Shown here piece by piece: positions 46,501 through 55,300 of a stretch of DNA of 64,000 nt (positions within the stretch are counted from its first letter, which is position 1; each line of letters begins with the position of its first letter). This DNA comes from Phoronis australis. Its lineage: Eukaryota; Phoronida; Phoronidae. The notes below the pieces were generated by a model. The model was not told the DNA's origin. It worked only from the letters and a program-made list of their open reading frames with translations, and made no database searches. The translations under genes and the position numbers were made by a program. Location: positions 124,716 through 188,715 of the forward strand of contig NMRA01000166.1 of NCBI GenBank assembly GCA_002633005.1. Reading direction: 5' to 3'.

Positions 46501-47878
46501 GAACTACCCTGGCTGTGTGCAATTTTGAGGTCTGTCAGCGCTGAACACACAGTGGTATGTAGTTTTGACAATAGTCTTCATGCAGCTAGCTGGCTGGCTA
46601 ACATTCGCACCACATACTACGAAAACTCTTTCCATCAACTATTTTAACTCCCACAACATGTCATTTCATCAGCAAAAATATTCACGAGTAACATTTCAAA
46701 CATCAACCTTACTCAGTAAATAATAGAACTTGTTTCTATCCAGGTGCTAACTAGGCAATTACATCGTCCTGGATGCCGCAGGCATGCAGGGGCAATAGTA
46801 CATCCCCACAAAAATTTACGAATTTCAAAATACAGAAAATAAAATCAAATGAAACATGCATATATGCACATACCATAAGTCTGGAGATGATTCAGTCAAG
46901 ATAATTTGAACAAATCGATGAAAAACTGTCACAGTTTGCTCGAGTTTCTCTTACCGGGTGCCATTTTGAGGAATGACGTGAAATCACACATGTTGATGAA
47001 TAAAAAGTCCAAGGGACACAAATCTTACAAATTTCACCTGATACCTTCCCATTCTATTTTGCAAGTGTCACACGCTTCACTCAGTCTCGTGCTAGCCTTT
47101 GCCTAACTCACGTGACTCAGTTGAAATACCTTGTGGTTAATCGCGCATGCGATGACAAAATTAACATTGACCAAAAAAGTGGAGTTTGAATTCTTCGCCA
47201 AAGTCACCTTATTTCTGGTAACTAAGCTTCATCGAAGATATGTATAGAAGTAGAAAGGACCAATGAAGAGTGAAGAAAGTAAGCACTTTTTTAAGTGACA
47301 GTTTTTAGTGTGGAATGTATTTTTGATGAGGTGAAAACTCCTAATCGGTAGCCGGATTTGGCCTACCGCCCCTTTAAAATACACAGGACCAAATTCATAC
47401 AGAAATCGATGGGAAGTACTGTAGCCCCTTACCAGCCAGCCGAGGCCGGGGCTACGTGTTGCCTAGGCGCTAACACGCACTTTGTTTTGTTGTTATTTTG
47501 AGTTACGAACAGTTCAAATTTATCACCGACATTCAGTACTTCGATCACTTTTTGAACGTGTAAGAAGAAGTAAGCGACCTACGATCGTAGTGTCAATTTC
47601 GTCCGAGTTGCTTCTAACCAAGATTCAACAAGATTGCTCATCATGATCATCAAATGATTAAGCCAACCCAAACCAAGATCAAGATAGGATAGAGCAGACA
47701 CATATTTAAAACATCGGGACAACGCTTAAAACAAAATGTGGTCCAAAGTAAGGCTATTACAACCCTATAAAATTATTCTGTTTTTCAATGTAAACAGTCA
47801 ACTCACATCTTTTGCAACATTAAGCAGCGCATAAAATGCATCAGGTTCTTCACCAACGTCTTCCATGGAAGCGGCCAT
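31497..47878 (-). CDS. DNAJC11: DNAJC11, mitochondrial outer-membrane J protein (complete, 16 coding exons)
   Basis: Sixteen exons join in one frame to 1680 nt, 559 codons plus stop, the length I recall for human DNAJC11. DNAJC11 is a J-domain co-chaperone of the mitochondrial outer membrane associated with the MICOS/SAM (MIB) complex and cristae organisation. Residues about 14-83 form the J domain, with the HPD motif at 42-44 (RVYHPDKY) and RAIYD at its end. A beta-rich central region follows, with SVEAPLTSKDTAVLAGNIST resembling human [20 protein letters not shown]. Then come a hydrophobic segment at about 384-405, a charged stretch (DLERRKQENEESLRQRKQEA) and a DUF3395-type C-terminal domain containing [12 protein letters not shown]. 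The start at 47878 is chosen for its AAAATGG context and vertebrate-like N-terminus, although the frame stays open upstream to 48019. Confidence 0.96.
31731..32214. mobile_element. hAT-like MITE in DNAJC11 intron 15
   Basis: 484 bp. Left end CAGGCCTTTATGCAG; the reverse complement of the right end reads CAGGCCTTTATCCAG. The flanking 8 bp, GTTGTGTA, is exactly duplicated at 31723-31730 and 32215-32222. CAGG ends plus an 8-bp target duplication fit the hAT superfamily. No transposase is encoded. Inside are reiterated GGACGCCC / TGGACACCC words. Confidence 0.85.
32409..32538 (-). CDS. DNAJC11: DNAJC11 exon 15
   Basis: 130 nt, phase 0 to 1; acceptor tctcttacag, donor CAAG|gtgagt. Encodes [20 protein letters not shown] and RFHGALHEV to RLPKQ; nearly collinear with human [20 protein letters not shown]. 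Confidence 0.96.
32849..32992 (+). repeat. (TTG)n-rich microsatellite
   Basis: GTTGTTGTT runs interrupted by TGTG, about 144 bp, ending at a single N (32993). Long open frames of Leu, Cys and Val here are repeat artefacts. Confidence 0.95.
33012..33147. mobile_element. 136-bp MITE with perfect 19-bp inverted ends
   Basis: TTCAGTAATGCTAGGACCT at the left is the exact reverse complement of the right end (33129-33147). The interior shares CACATATTCTCATTTA and AGTCTTGCTTTTTAGCG-like words with 425-540. Lies in DNAJC11 intron 14. Confidence 0.82.
33986..34079 (-). CDS. DNAJC11: DNAJC11 exon 14
   Basis: 94 nt, phase 2 to 0; acceptor aattttgcag, donor AAG|gtgagt. Encodes EDSLQKVIDVKDAVQVLVKD and NAIKIPTGLSK; human VKVIDVTVPLQCLVKDSKL. 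Confidence 0.94.
34262..34380 (-). CDS. DNAJC11: DNAJC11 exon 13
   Basis: 119 nt, phase 0 to 2; acceptor gtatttacag, donor GGAAG|gtgagc. Encodes LNLMRETAEKSRKSEEEKGG and VVIVKAVYGKLVDDEDLSG; human GLIIVNAWYGKFVNDK. Start of the C-terminal DUF3395-type domain. Confidence 0.93.
34862..34931 (-). CDS. DNAJC11: DNAJC11 exon 12
   Basis: 70 nt, phase 2 to 0; acceptor gtatcag, donor GAG|gtaggc. Encodes DLERRKQENEESLRQRKQEA then EAE, a charged, probably coiled-coil linker. Confidence 0.9.
35330..35680. repeat. degenerate repeat, CCAAATTTCATGAAAATC family
   Basis: Reverse-complement relative of the 16211-16915 array: CACTAGGGTGGACTGCACAA, TTGCCAAATTTCATGAAAATC, GATATAGGGGCAAATAC. Unit borders are blurred. 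Confidence 0.55.
36235..36649. mobile_element. MITE with CCGGGATTTTYCRTAGATAA ends, TA target site
   Basis: Left and right 25-bp ends match at 22 positions when one is reverse complemented (CCGGGATTTTTCGTAGATAA / CCGGGATTTTCCATAGATAA, both followed by GCCCA). TA flanks both ends, suggesting a Tc1/mariner-type target site. The interior has CCCATGG...TTATTCGG words and no open frame. Confidence 0.72.
36749..36904 (-). CDS. DNAJC11: DNAJC11 exon 11 (hydrophobic segment)
   Basis: 156 nt, phase 2 to 2; acceptor ctttttgcag, donor GAAAA|gtaagt. Encodes VNRGAQNFMFPIHLSEEILP and the hydrophobic GAIFYGTVVPIATYYVIKVL, then KPFVKEQKE. Confidence 0.95.
37310..37860. repeat. degenerate tandem array, CCAAATTTCATGAAAATC family
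   Basis: Several units with GCCACTAGTAGGTGCAGAA, CTGTCCAAAAATATGAAGG, TTTCCCAAATTTCATGAAAA and GCCACTAGAGGGCACAGCAG; antisense to 16211-16915. Lies in DNAJC11 intron 10. Confidence 0.65.
37938..38054 (-). CDS. DNAJC11: DNAJC11 exon 10
   Basis: 117 nt, phase 2 to 2; acceptor tttgttacag, donor ATAAA|gtaagt. Encodes LGTLSAYVECGYEKKVSRFS and TLGASLAVGAPMGVVLKI; human [20 protein letters not shown]. Confidence 0.95.
38360..38442 (-). CDS. DNAJC11: DNAJC11 exon 9
   Basis: 83 nt, phase 0 to 2; acceptor ttctttttcag, donor GCAAG|gtatga. Encodes LGVPSSFVSLSYTHKFLDDE; human [20 protein letters not shown]. Confidence 0.95.
38739..39224. repeat. near-identical 241-bp direct duplication at an N
   Basis: 38739-38979 and 38984-39224 differ at only about three sites and are separated by four bases including the single N at 38980. 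A scaffold-join artefact or two haplotypes in series is as likely as a real duplication. Lies in DNAJC11 intron 8. Confidence 0.9.
39401..39525 (-). CDS. DNAJC11: DNAJC11 exon 8
   Basis: 125 nt, phase 1 to 0; acceptor tgttttcag, donor CAG|gtatgt. Encodes LACQLDKNLQGRLNWTVGAV to DHVAFTLQ; human counterpart [20 protein letters not shown]. Confidence 0.93.
39716..39851 (-). CDS. DNAJC11: DNAJC11 exon 7
   Basis: 136 nt, phase 0 to 1; acceptor aattaacag, donor ACAA|gtatgt. Encodes VELAAGNGGALSVKGFRTLS to VLRPAFNT. Equivalent to human [21 protein letters not shown]. Confidence 0.92.
39852..41263 (-). other. DNAJC11 intron 6
   Basis: Holds a 55-bp tandem duplication (40866-40975). Nothing else recognised. 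Confidence 0.7.
40866..40975. repeat. 55-bp tandem duplication
   Basis: CTTCCAGTTTTTGTTGTCAA...AGGAACACTC occurs at 40866 and again at 40921, with differences only at the unit ends. Confidence 0.93.
41264..41441 (-). CDS. DNAJC11: DNAJC11 exon 6
   Basis: 178 nt, phase 2 to 0; acceptor cttatttcag, donor GAG|gtagga. Encodes SGFPSVEIKSMSISQSVEAP and onward to RRVLSVKSWAE, the most conserved block of the central region. Confidence 0.96.
41803..41867 (-). CDS. DNAJC11: DNAJC11 exon 5
   Basis: 65 nt, phase 0 to 2; acceptor gtctttcag, donor TTCAG|gtaatt. Encodes GNTSVGIDATDIFERYEADG, matching human [20 protein letters not shown]. Confidence 0.95.
42127..42257. repeat. 70-bp-offset direct duplication
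   Basis: TGACTGACAYACTAATAAAC ... GGCACYATATGTCTTCC at 42127 and again at 42197. Lies in DNAJC11 intron 4. Confidence 0.92.
42485..42589 (-). CDS. DNAJC11: DNAJC11 exon 4
   Basis: 105 nt, 35 codons, phase 0 both ends; acceptor gtttcacag, donor AGG|gtgtgt. Encodes IVPMYGKSPKEIREEYERIV and QQSTNPR, matching human TPAEIREEFERLQ...QQRTNPK. Confidence 0.95.
42640..43035. repeat. degenerate array of about 60-bp units
   Basis: GTTGAACACATTA, AATGAACAATGATGGTGTAGA and GAGGCAGAG recur five to six times through DNAJC11 intron 3. One more unit (GCTGAACACATTACAAAGAA) lies at 43460-43485, beyond an interruption. Confidence 0.75.
43030..43395. repeat. dispersed repeat interrupting the 60-bp array
   Basis: Shares TTGGCRRYCWGCAGGT, CCGATGCGACCTCAGATTTT, GCAGCTCTTG and ATGCTAAGC in order with 38575-39300, so both appear to be copies of one dispersed element; the copy here separates array units. 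Confidence 0.5.
43712..43751. repeat. 20-bp tandem duplication across the exon 3 donor
   Basis: CCTCCTTTCCATCAATCTCA (711-730) is followed by the same 19 bases at 731-749. On the minus strand it duplicates the exon end GAGATTGATGGAAAGGAG plus the GT. Confidence 0.95.
43732..43808 (-). CDS. DNAJC11: DNAJC11 exon 3
   Basis: 77 nt; acceptor ataacag; encodes VLLHPHKRAIYDTLGVKGLE then EIDGKE. Donor GAG|gtgaga keeps the frame with exon 4. A 20-bp tandem duplication places a second donor GAG|gtatat 20 nt downstream, which would shift the frame. Confidence 0.92.
44673..44802 (-). CDS. DNAJC11: DNAJC11 exon 2 (J domain, HPD)
   Basis: 130 nt, phase 0 to 1; acceptor aatattttag, donor GAAG|gtaagt. Encodes ASDEEIINAYRCLGRVYHPD and helix III. 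The HPD tripeptide needed to stimulate Hsp70 ATPase is intact. Confidence 0.95.
44803..47806 (-). other. DNAJC11 intron 1
   Basis: 3-kb first intron. Contains a GTCGACCA-rich degenerate minisatellite at 45060-45220; otherwise unremarkable. A 160-codon frame at 44799-45281 is judged spurious. Confidence 0.65.
45060..45220. repeat. GTCGACCA-rich degenerate minisatellite
   Basis: GTCGACCAAACAGG, ACCGACCAGGGTTGCACC, GTCGACCAAGCGAGGCACCG and GTCGACCAGCGGGGGTCGCA recur at about 30-45 bp. CpG-rich island within AT-rich intron. Confidence 0.6.
47807..47878 (-). CDS. DNAJC11: DNAJC11 exon 1
   Basis: ATG at 47878-47876; 24 codons, MAASMEDVGEEPDAFYALLN then VAKD; donor GAT|gtgagt, phase 0. Encodes the acidic N-terminus and start of J-domain helix I (YALLNV). 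Confidence 0.93.
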
Positions 47879-49220
47879 TTTTATTTTGTTATGACCCCTA
47901 TTGGGCATTTCTAGTGCGACGGGAACGCTGCCTATTGGTGGGGCCGTGAGATATGCAGGTGGGGGTGTCATTGCATCATTTCCCATAATTATTTGACACT
48001 TCCGATGACGAAATTTCATGAAACTTTTTATTATTTTTTTGCGTTAAGCTTTATACCATTGAATTAACGCATTCTGGAATATTCTGAGCGCAGGATTGTA
48101 AAAAAGGATGCAGTGAATTGGGATTCTGATGGGGTTCCGCTGTTTAATTCGACTGCGCCGATCCAAGTAGCCTAATTCTAGTATAATAAAACTAAAAGCT
48201 GTATTCTCGGTGTCTCACCATGATCCATTCTAGAAAATGCTACAGAGTTTATTGCATACGGAGTTAGCCAACCGTAGATTCCAAATTTGAAAATCGTGGC
48301 GCGTGCGCACCGTATCGCACGCAATGTGCACCGTCAATAAACAGCGTTTAAGGCCGAAATATTGGATCCTATCACGGTAAGGAACCAATTTCATCATAAT
48401 AAAAGGTCACGTTTTTAGCCATCAAAACAGGGCGAAATGCAGCTTTTTGCAGGGAGACAGATGAATGTTCAACCCTTGGCAGCGAAAGGAGCAGAGAAGC
48501 GGCGTGACGGATGCACGCGGCCCGGCAAAAAATGATATCAGTACGTGGTACACTCAAATACTTTGACAGCATAAACCTTTCTGTAGGCATGTTTGCGTAG
48601 TTGGAAAAGCAAACCCTAACTCCCGTACCGGCGACTGTATAGTGCCATGTAGAAGCGGAGTGAGTAGTAGTAGCAGCAGCAGTTTTTAGTAGTAGTAAAA
48701 ATTAAGTCCTATTACTGATACAAAGGATAAACCCGTTTAGCACACGTCGGCCAACTAATGTAAACTGTTTACACGTTTTTCGTACACGACCTTATTAGGC
48801 CTTTTATGAAATAACTGATCTAACAACACAGACATGGATCACAAAATTTAACAATTACGGAAGCATTCTACAACATTACATTCGAAAAAAAGATCCGTGT
48901 GAAATAAATTGGCAAATTGTAAGCTTGTGGGATTCATCTACATAAAGAAGACGATATTGAGGACGCATATCTGCTTAGAGGCTTTTTAAACACGTTTTAC
49001 TTGTTCGCTGACAAATAATCTTCATGTTGAAAAAACACAAAGAAGTTTTACGTATATGGAACCTCGTATTAGGCTACAATGTTGCTGACACAATTCTCAG
49101 CATTTTCAACACAAGATTTCTGGAGAAAACAATGCTCTCGAATTCAACAGAATTTTCAACCCTGGGCATCTCACAAAAACACTGACCTTTGACTTTTCCA
49201 AGAGAGTACATACCCCAGCA

Positions 49221-49395
49221 GTGCTGTAGTGGGGGGTAGGCGCACCGTCGTAGGCGCAGCCAGCCACTTTTTTGTTTTTTAATGTAGCGCCTACCCACCG
49301 TAAATTACGGTATAGTGGGGCGTACGAGCACGTGTGCGCAGCCAACCATCTTTCTACATTTTAAGGTATCGCCCATAAACGCGCCGTACGTGGCG
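49221..49395. repeat. GTAGTGGGRCGTAGG family, copy 2
   Basis: Begins GTGCTGTAGTGGGGGGTAGG and includes GCGCAGCCAGCCACTTTTTT and CGCCTACCCACCGTAAATTA. A second partial unit, GTGGGGCGTACGAGC, starts near 49315. Confidence 0.65.
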
Positions 49396-50504
49396 TGACG
49401 GTTAAAGAGAAGAGGTTTGGGTCATTGCCAAACTGAAGGAACCGTGACCATATGCCCTGGTCAGTTTATTCAAAGTGTTGTTGTGAACCTGGAACGGCCG
49501 CTTACTTGACAATGATGAGCAGTCATTTTGCTCTTGTCTGGGCATCGGTACCCAAAACGTGGCCGATGGGACCCGGGATAAGACATGGCGAGCACGAAGT
49601 CAGCCGTATTTGCGAACGGTCTGAGCTGGTTGCCACATCGGCAATCAGAGGAATGCGCGAGTTCATAGAAATGGAGGAAACGGTTAGAGTAAACAACCTA
49701 TCAAGTGCTCTGGGACAACTGGACCTCTGTATTCTTTGCAGTACACTGTGAACGAGGATTCAGGGAAATGAATCGGATATAGTAACAGGCTCTCGCTCTT
49801 GTTTGCTATATTAGAAACCACCTCCAGCTTGCTGTTTGGCAAGGTCAATGGTCCCCCGCTTTCCATGTTTGACCCACACTAGAACCTTATGCCGAAACGT
49901 GGATTCGACAACACAGAATTGCTGCCATAGTTCTCAATCGAGATCATGTGACTTAGAAAAGAACAAAACTTACGATAAAATAAGTTTGTGGAGGATTCTG
50001 TAACTAAGCACTCTATCTTTGGACTGGTCACTAGCCTGAGTACATAGTATTTTGCTAACATTGAAAAATAAGAACAGTCGCTTGCAAGAAACCCACACTT
50101 CATTTTGTGCATTATACATTAACGCATGCACGTGTCGCATTGTACATACTATTTGTTCAGCTCATTAAAATATCAGTGCTTGTGTAACATCGTGTTCGTG
50201 TAATTAGTCTTTGAAGAGTACGAAGTAACATATTCTCACCGAGTAATGAATTTTCTTATTAATATTTCAAGATAAAGTAACATTTAATGCATCACACCAC
50301 AGGTGGATAAAGGGAGACCGAAGTGCCCCGAGGACACGCCTCCACGGGCGACTAAAAATCGCCACCAAATATCATTTCTGGCGTTACTTTTGCCTTCAAA
50401 TATGTGTGGTTAGATCCCCTTTCCCTGACATCCTAGATCAGCTATACATACTCTAAATACCCACTCTTGAGTCAAAAATAGGCCTACATTTTTGTGAGTC
50501 GGGC

Positions 50505-50637
50505 AATGCTGTAGTGGGACGTAGGTGCATGTATGCGCAGCCAACCACCTTTTGGCATTTGAACGTAGCGCCTACGCACTGTAAGTTACGTTCAGTGCTC
50601 AAGGTTATGCGGTGGACTCTGGGCGCCTACTTACCTC
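50505..50637. repeat. GTAGTGGGRCGTAGG family, copy 3
   Basis: Closest to copy 1 (10894-11025): AATGCTGTAGTGGGACGTAG, GCGCAGCCAACCACCTTTTG, CACTGTAAGTTACGTTCAGT and GGGCGCCTACTTACCTC. Confidence 0.7.
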
Positions 50638-50834
50638 TAATTTTACCACTGAGCACTGTACCCCAGAGCTAGACATTTCTTATTTACAAGTTACAACAAC
50701 TGTCCATCAACACAAGTATATGAGATAGTACGACCTGTGAATTTTGGAATGTGTTCATGTTTCGAAGAGTTTGTACAGTTTAGCGCTCAGGGTTACTGTA
50801 CAGATTTTCATTCGAGTTTAATAGTTTGATTAAA

Positions 50835-51084
50835 CATGCGCGCACCCAGCCTAAAAACTAGGGGGGCTCGAATTTTTGAGAATGTGGATTTCTTACTAAA
50901 AAACGGAGTACGTCACAGCTGTGAATTATGTATTCGCCGAATTCCTGCCTTTTTAGTGGACTTTTGTCTCGTTTCCTACTTTTTTCGGGCTTTTCGTTTC
51001 TACGAGGCGCACCTTTTTGCCCACTTCGGTAAATGGGGGGCTCCTTTGAGCCCCGAGCCCCCCCCTCCCCTGGGTGCGCGCATA
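50835..51084. mobile_element. TIR element, CATGCGCGCACCC family, copy 1
   Basis: 250 bp. Ends CATGCGCGCACCC and GGGTGCGCGCATA, flanked by a perfect 5-bp duplication TTAAA (50830-50834, 51085-51089). Subterminal GGGGGGCTCG and GAGCCCCCCC make an extended G/C-rich stem. Confidence 0.82.
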
Positions 51085-51981
51085 TTAAATTGGTCCTAGG
51101 TTAGGAGCATGTTTCTTTTCTTTTCTATAACCTTCATCAACTTCACTGACACCGACACTTTCTGTGTATAAACTGTGTTGATATACATTGTATTACCAAA
51201 AGATGTTTTCTTGGAAATACATAAAGCGCTATCCATAATCAAATTCTTTAGGAATTAAAACACTGAGTAACCAGCAAGTCTTCCTGTAAATTCATGTTGA
51301 ACTGGTTGACGATTGAAATGGGTGTGCCTTAACCTTTTATAACCCTTTATCTTGCACATGGTGCACCACCAGTACCTATTATTTCAACCAACCTTGACAA
51401 ATTTCCGCTGGTCACCGGTATACAACTTGAAAGCACACATATTTCCAAAACAACACATAATCTTTCAGTTGATAAGAAAATATGCCTGAAATTTATTCAC
51501 ATACTACCAACATCCAGTGTTAAATTTAAAGCCATTGTAAATCATGTTCCTGGGAAAAAACATTTTTTTTCACATGCTCTTCCAAAGCAATGCCACCAAG
51601 GTGTTCTTGATCCTTTATTTAAATTGAGTGTTGGCATAAAAAAAAAACCCATGGGCATCAACAGGTAAATTTAGCTTCCCATGACGAGCAACTTATGAAT
51701 GGGCCCACTATGAAGAAATGAAATTGTTTTGAGTTCTTCTCAAGTCTTGAAATGAAATTTAAACTGAGTAAGGTGCAAGAGACCAATATTACAAGGAAAG
51801 TGGCCTAAATCAAAAGTAGTATTTTTGTTTGACGACAGAACGCACAGGCTTATTGCACCTATAACATTCAGTATAATCAGTTTCAAAGCTATTAAAACTT
51901 AATAAGCACCTTGAACATTAAAAACTCAACGATAAAACAAAACAGTCTCCTGGATTAGAAATTGGAAAATTAAAAATACAG

Positions 51982-51987
51982 TTTATT
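51982..51987 (-). promoter_or_regulatory. candidate poly(A) signal of PPIL6
   Basis: AATAAA on the minus strand about 226 nt past the stop. It predicts cleavage near 51960-51970. Confidence 0.5.
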
Positions 51988-52212
51988 TGGAACCACAAAA
52001 TGCATATACAATATGATACAGCCTATATCTACTGATGCAAGAGTTGTTATACTCAAATACAAAAGCTCACAGGCTTTGTTTTGATAACATTTTCCTCAAT
52101 GAGCTTTAGTCAACTCAGTAGATGAAAATAGTCACTGATAACTCTTGGGTCAAAACAGTTCATCACAGTGACCTCAAATCACACATGAGTTTTTCTCATT
52201 CTGCCAAATTGA

Positions 52213-52330
52213 TTAAAACTCAAATGTGACGACACCACAGTCTGTGATTTTTACATCCTTCACAGGTCGTTCATTGTATGTTTCTTGCTCTTCTATTTTC
52301 TTAAGTACTTCTGTACCTTCAATGATTTGG
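52213..52330 (-). CDS. PPIL6: PPIL6 exon 8 (terminal)
   Basis: 118 nt; acceptor atcgtttcag; encodes [32 protein letters not shown] and VVTFEF, then TAA (52215-52213). Confidence 0.94.
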
Positions 52331-55300
52331 CTGAAACGATAAAAAGCAGTGAGACAACTGGAGTAAACCCTTTTGAAAACAAAAAGTTACAACAAACAAA
52401 AACTTGAAACCCTGTGAGCATTTAATAAAGAAACCTAAGTGGAGTTTTCAATAAGAATTTACTAATGTTATAATAAACATATTAATTAGAAACAATGTCC
52501 TTAAAATATAGATGCTGTCTGAATAAAATACACAAAGAGCTTAATTCATTCATTTTTTACTATGTCAATTTCAAGATCTTCAGTTATGTAGTGTAACTCT
52601 ATTTTACAAACATCGATGCACTAAGTACAACTACCCGAAAGTAGTTTTCAATGGAATTAATTCATTTGAAATGAAGCTATTTAATTGAAATAGGGTAGGG
52701 AGAGGCAGAGGAGAAGAAGGCAAGCAGTTTTCACATCTCTCTCAAATAACAAGTACCTCCTAATTAATTTCATACATGAGCACATTCCAGTAATGCTCAA
52801 TCTACAAACAAAATGTCAATGTGATAACCAAAATGTCAATGGCAATTTACCATAAAAATTGTAAAAATTGTACAACGGACTTAAAACAATTTCAAAAAAA
52901 TCAGAACCTGATCTACCAAACTCAGTGGGTTAATTTGACAATCAGATCATAACAGAATCCTCTTACCCAAAGGCAACATATTTCGTGTTCATCCACTCTG
53001 TTGGTTGTAAAGTGATATAAAACTGAGACCCGTTAGTATGTCTCCCTTTGTTTGCCATTCCTAATATCCCCCTCCTGGAGTGTTTGACAGCAAAATTTTC
53101 ATCTGAAACAAATGCCAATTGAAGCTAACACAAGAAGTAAGTGCTTATATTATACAAAACACTCCCAGCCAACAAAAGTTATTATCTAATATCACAAACA
53201 CATTTGTTGATAAAAAGTCGGAGAACTGACAAAGATATGCCTAAAATCACATTTACTTCATCAGTACAAAATTCTGTTGATGATCCTTTTTTATTTTATG
53301 CATTACTATAATTTCATGCTTAATTTTAGTAAACACAAGTATACCATTTTGCAATTATGTGTACAAATGCTAGCCTTAGAAGGCAGTGGTCAGAATTTCA
53401 GTTTATTCTTACCTTCAAAGACTTGACCGTAAATCGACTCCCCACCATCACCTGCACAGGGATGGTAGATATCTGTAAAAGTAAAGTTAAATCAGGAAAA
53501 ATAATCATGCCAAAATAATGGGAGATAAATTATGACTTTCTTTGCAAAACTTACTAATCTTGACACACCCCAATAATGTTATCTTTTGAAGGATTTTGAT
53601 GTTCACATTTACCCCACCCATTTTTATAGTTTGACTGTGTTCCACGTGTCTTGCTTTTAACAATGGCATAGACTTTATTGTAACTTGCACACTTGTTGTT
53701 TAGTCCAAAACATGTTCAAACAATTCAAACATTTATTTATAAGATGTGCATCTTACGTCATTCGACCAGGACAATCACAACACCCTGGCTAGTTGACCTG
53801 CCTGAACACTAGATGTCATCACATCTATATGTAAAGTAAACTGGATATGATTCTGCAACAGTTCGGTAACAGCAAGTGGCATAGTGGTACGTCATCTGAC
53901 ATCTCATTGTGTGAGACCATTACATTTACGTAACCACGAGACAACTAGATTGCATATATTCTTGGCAATGAGAGCTGTGGAAGGGTCTGTTCAACTCTTT
54001 GCGAACGTTTTTTGACAGGATACATGCACACATCCGTTAGAGAGCACTGACTTAACTTTTAGATCAGCAACTAGACTAATAGAAAACTTAAATTTCTAAA
54101 GTCATAGGTGACAAGGGTGACTGCATCAAGTTAAGCATGTTTGGGTAATTGCCCACCCCATTCCTTCAAACTTCTGATTCCAGCACCTATCTCTGGTTAA
54201 TCGCCCACCCTGACTTCTGGGCTTGCCAATTTAAGCACCCAGGGCATCAACTCAGATGATTAGAGCACTGTCATAAACTAATTTTTCCACACTGACTACG
54301 TTATGAAAGATGAAAACAGCTGATAGAGGTCAAATGTGTAGGAAAATCAGGAAATGACAGCACATACCAGCCATAAACCTTTGTTTCAAATATCACCAAA
54401 ATATGTCGAGCCATTATAACAGTGATCGATGGACAAGGCAAATCTTTTCAGAAACATGGCCTACAGGAGGTGCTAGTATAGTTGACCCCATCAAAATTTC
54501 AAAACCAAGTTTAAATTTAACTTTAAGGCACAGAAGACAACTACAAAAATCTGTTTAAAGTTAGATGAAGGCAATTTTCACTTTTTACTGCATAAAGTAC
54601 AACCCACTTGAGACAAAGTTAAATAAAATTTGCCCCTGGTCATGCTCAAAGCACAAACCTCCTCCTTGGGCCCAGCCATTCCTGACTATCCTGTGAAATA
54701 CCGTTCCTTTGTAGCACAGATCTCGCTCAAAGCCAGATAATTCAGATGATCCTTTCTCACCAGTACACAGGCATCTGAAGTTTTCACATGTTCTGGGTAC
54801 CAAGTCACAAAATAGCTGAAAACCCAAAGAGAATGAGATTAAGAAAAATTCAATATTCTTGTCTTATGTCAAAGTACTAAATAAAACTCGGAGGAAATTA
54901 TTTTTAAAAATCTTTGAACAGGGACAACAATAATTTTGATAAAATTGCCATTTTGCTATTTTCCATTAAGCCAAATGCTCAAACATTACAGACAGATTTT
55001 GCAAACCATGCTAACAACAAAAAATATTTCTCAAAGGTTATTTTGTTGAAAATTTGTATAACAACAGAATGAGATAAAAAAATTAGCCATACACTCGTTT
55101 TTCATTATAACAAAAACCAACTTATCTAGTTAATAAAATTAATTTTAGACAAAAGAAACCAATCTACAGAGATTTGGAAATAAGAGCCGTTACAATATTT
55201 ATATTACCTCTATCAACAATCTGCCAATTGGTTCATCACTGACTGCAATGTCCATATACACAAAGTCATGCTGAAACGAAAGCGGCAAAGTTGAAAGGCG

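Larger units (their letters stand above)
47879..51964. other. DNAJC11 5' flank and PPIL6 3' flank
   Basis: 4-kb intergenic interval. The DNAJC11 promoter should lie just right of 47878 (CpG-containing, no TATA seen). Contains AGT/AGC trinucleotides (48666-48705), two GTAGTGGG repeat copies (49221-49320, 50505-50637) and a TIR element (50835-51084). No gene recognised. Confidence 0.6.
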
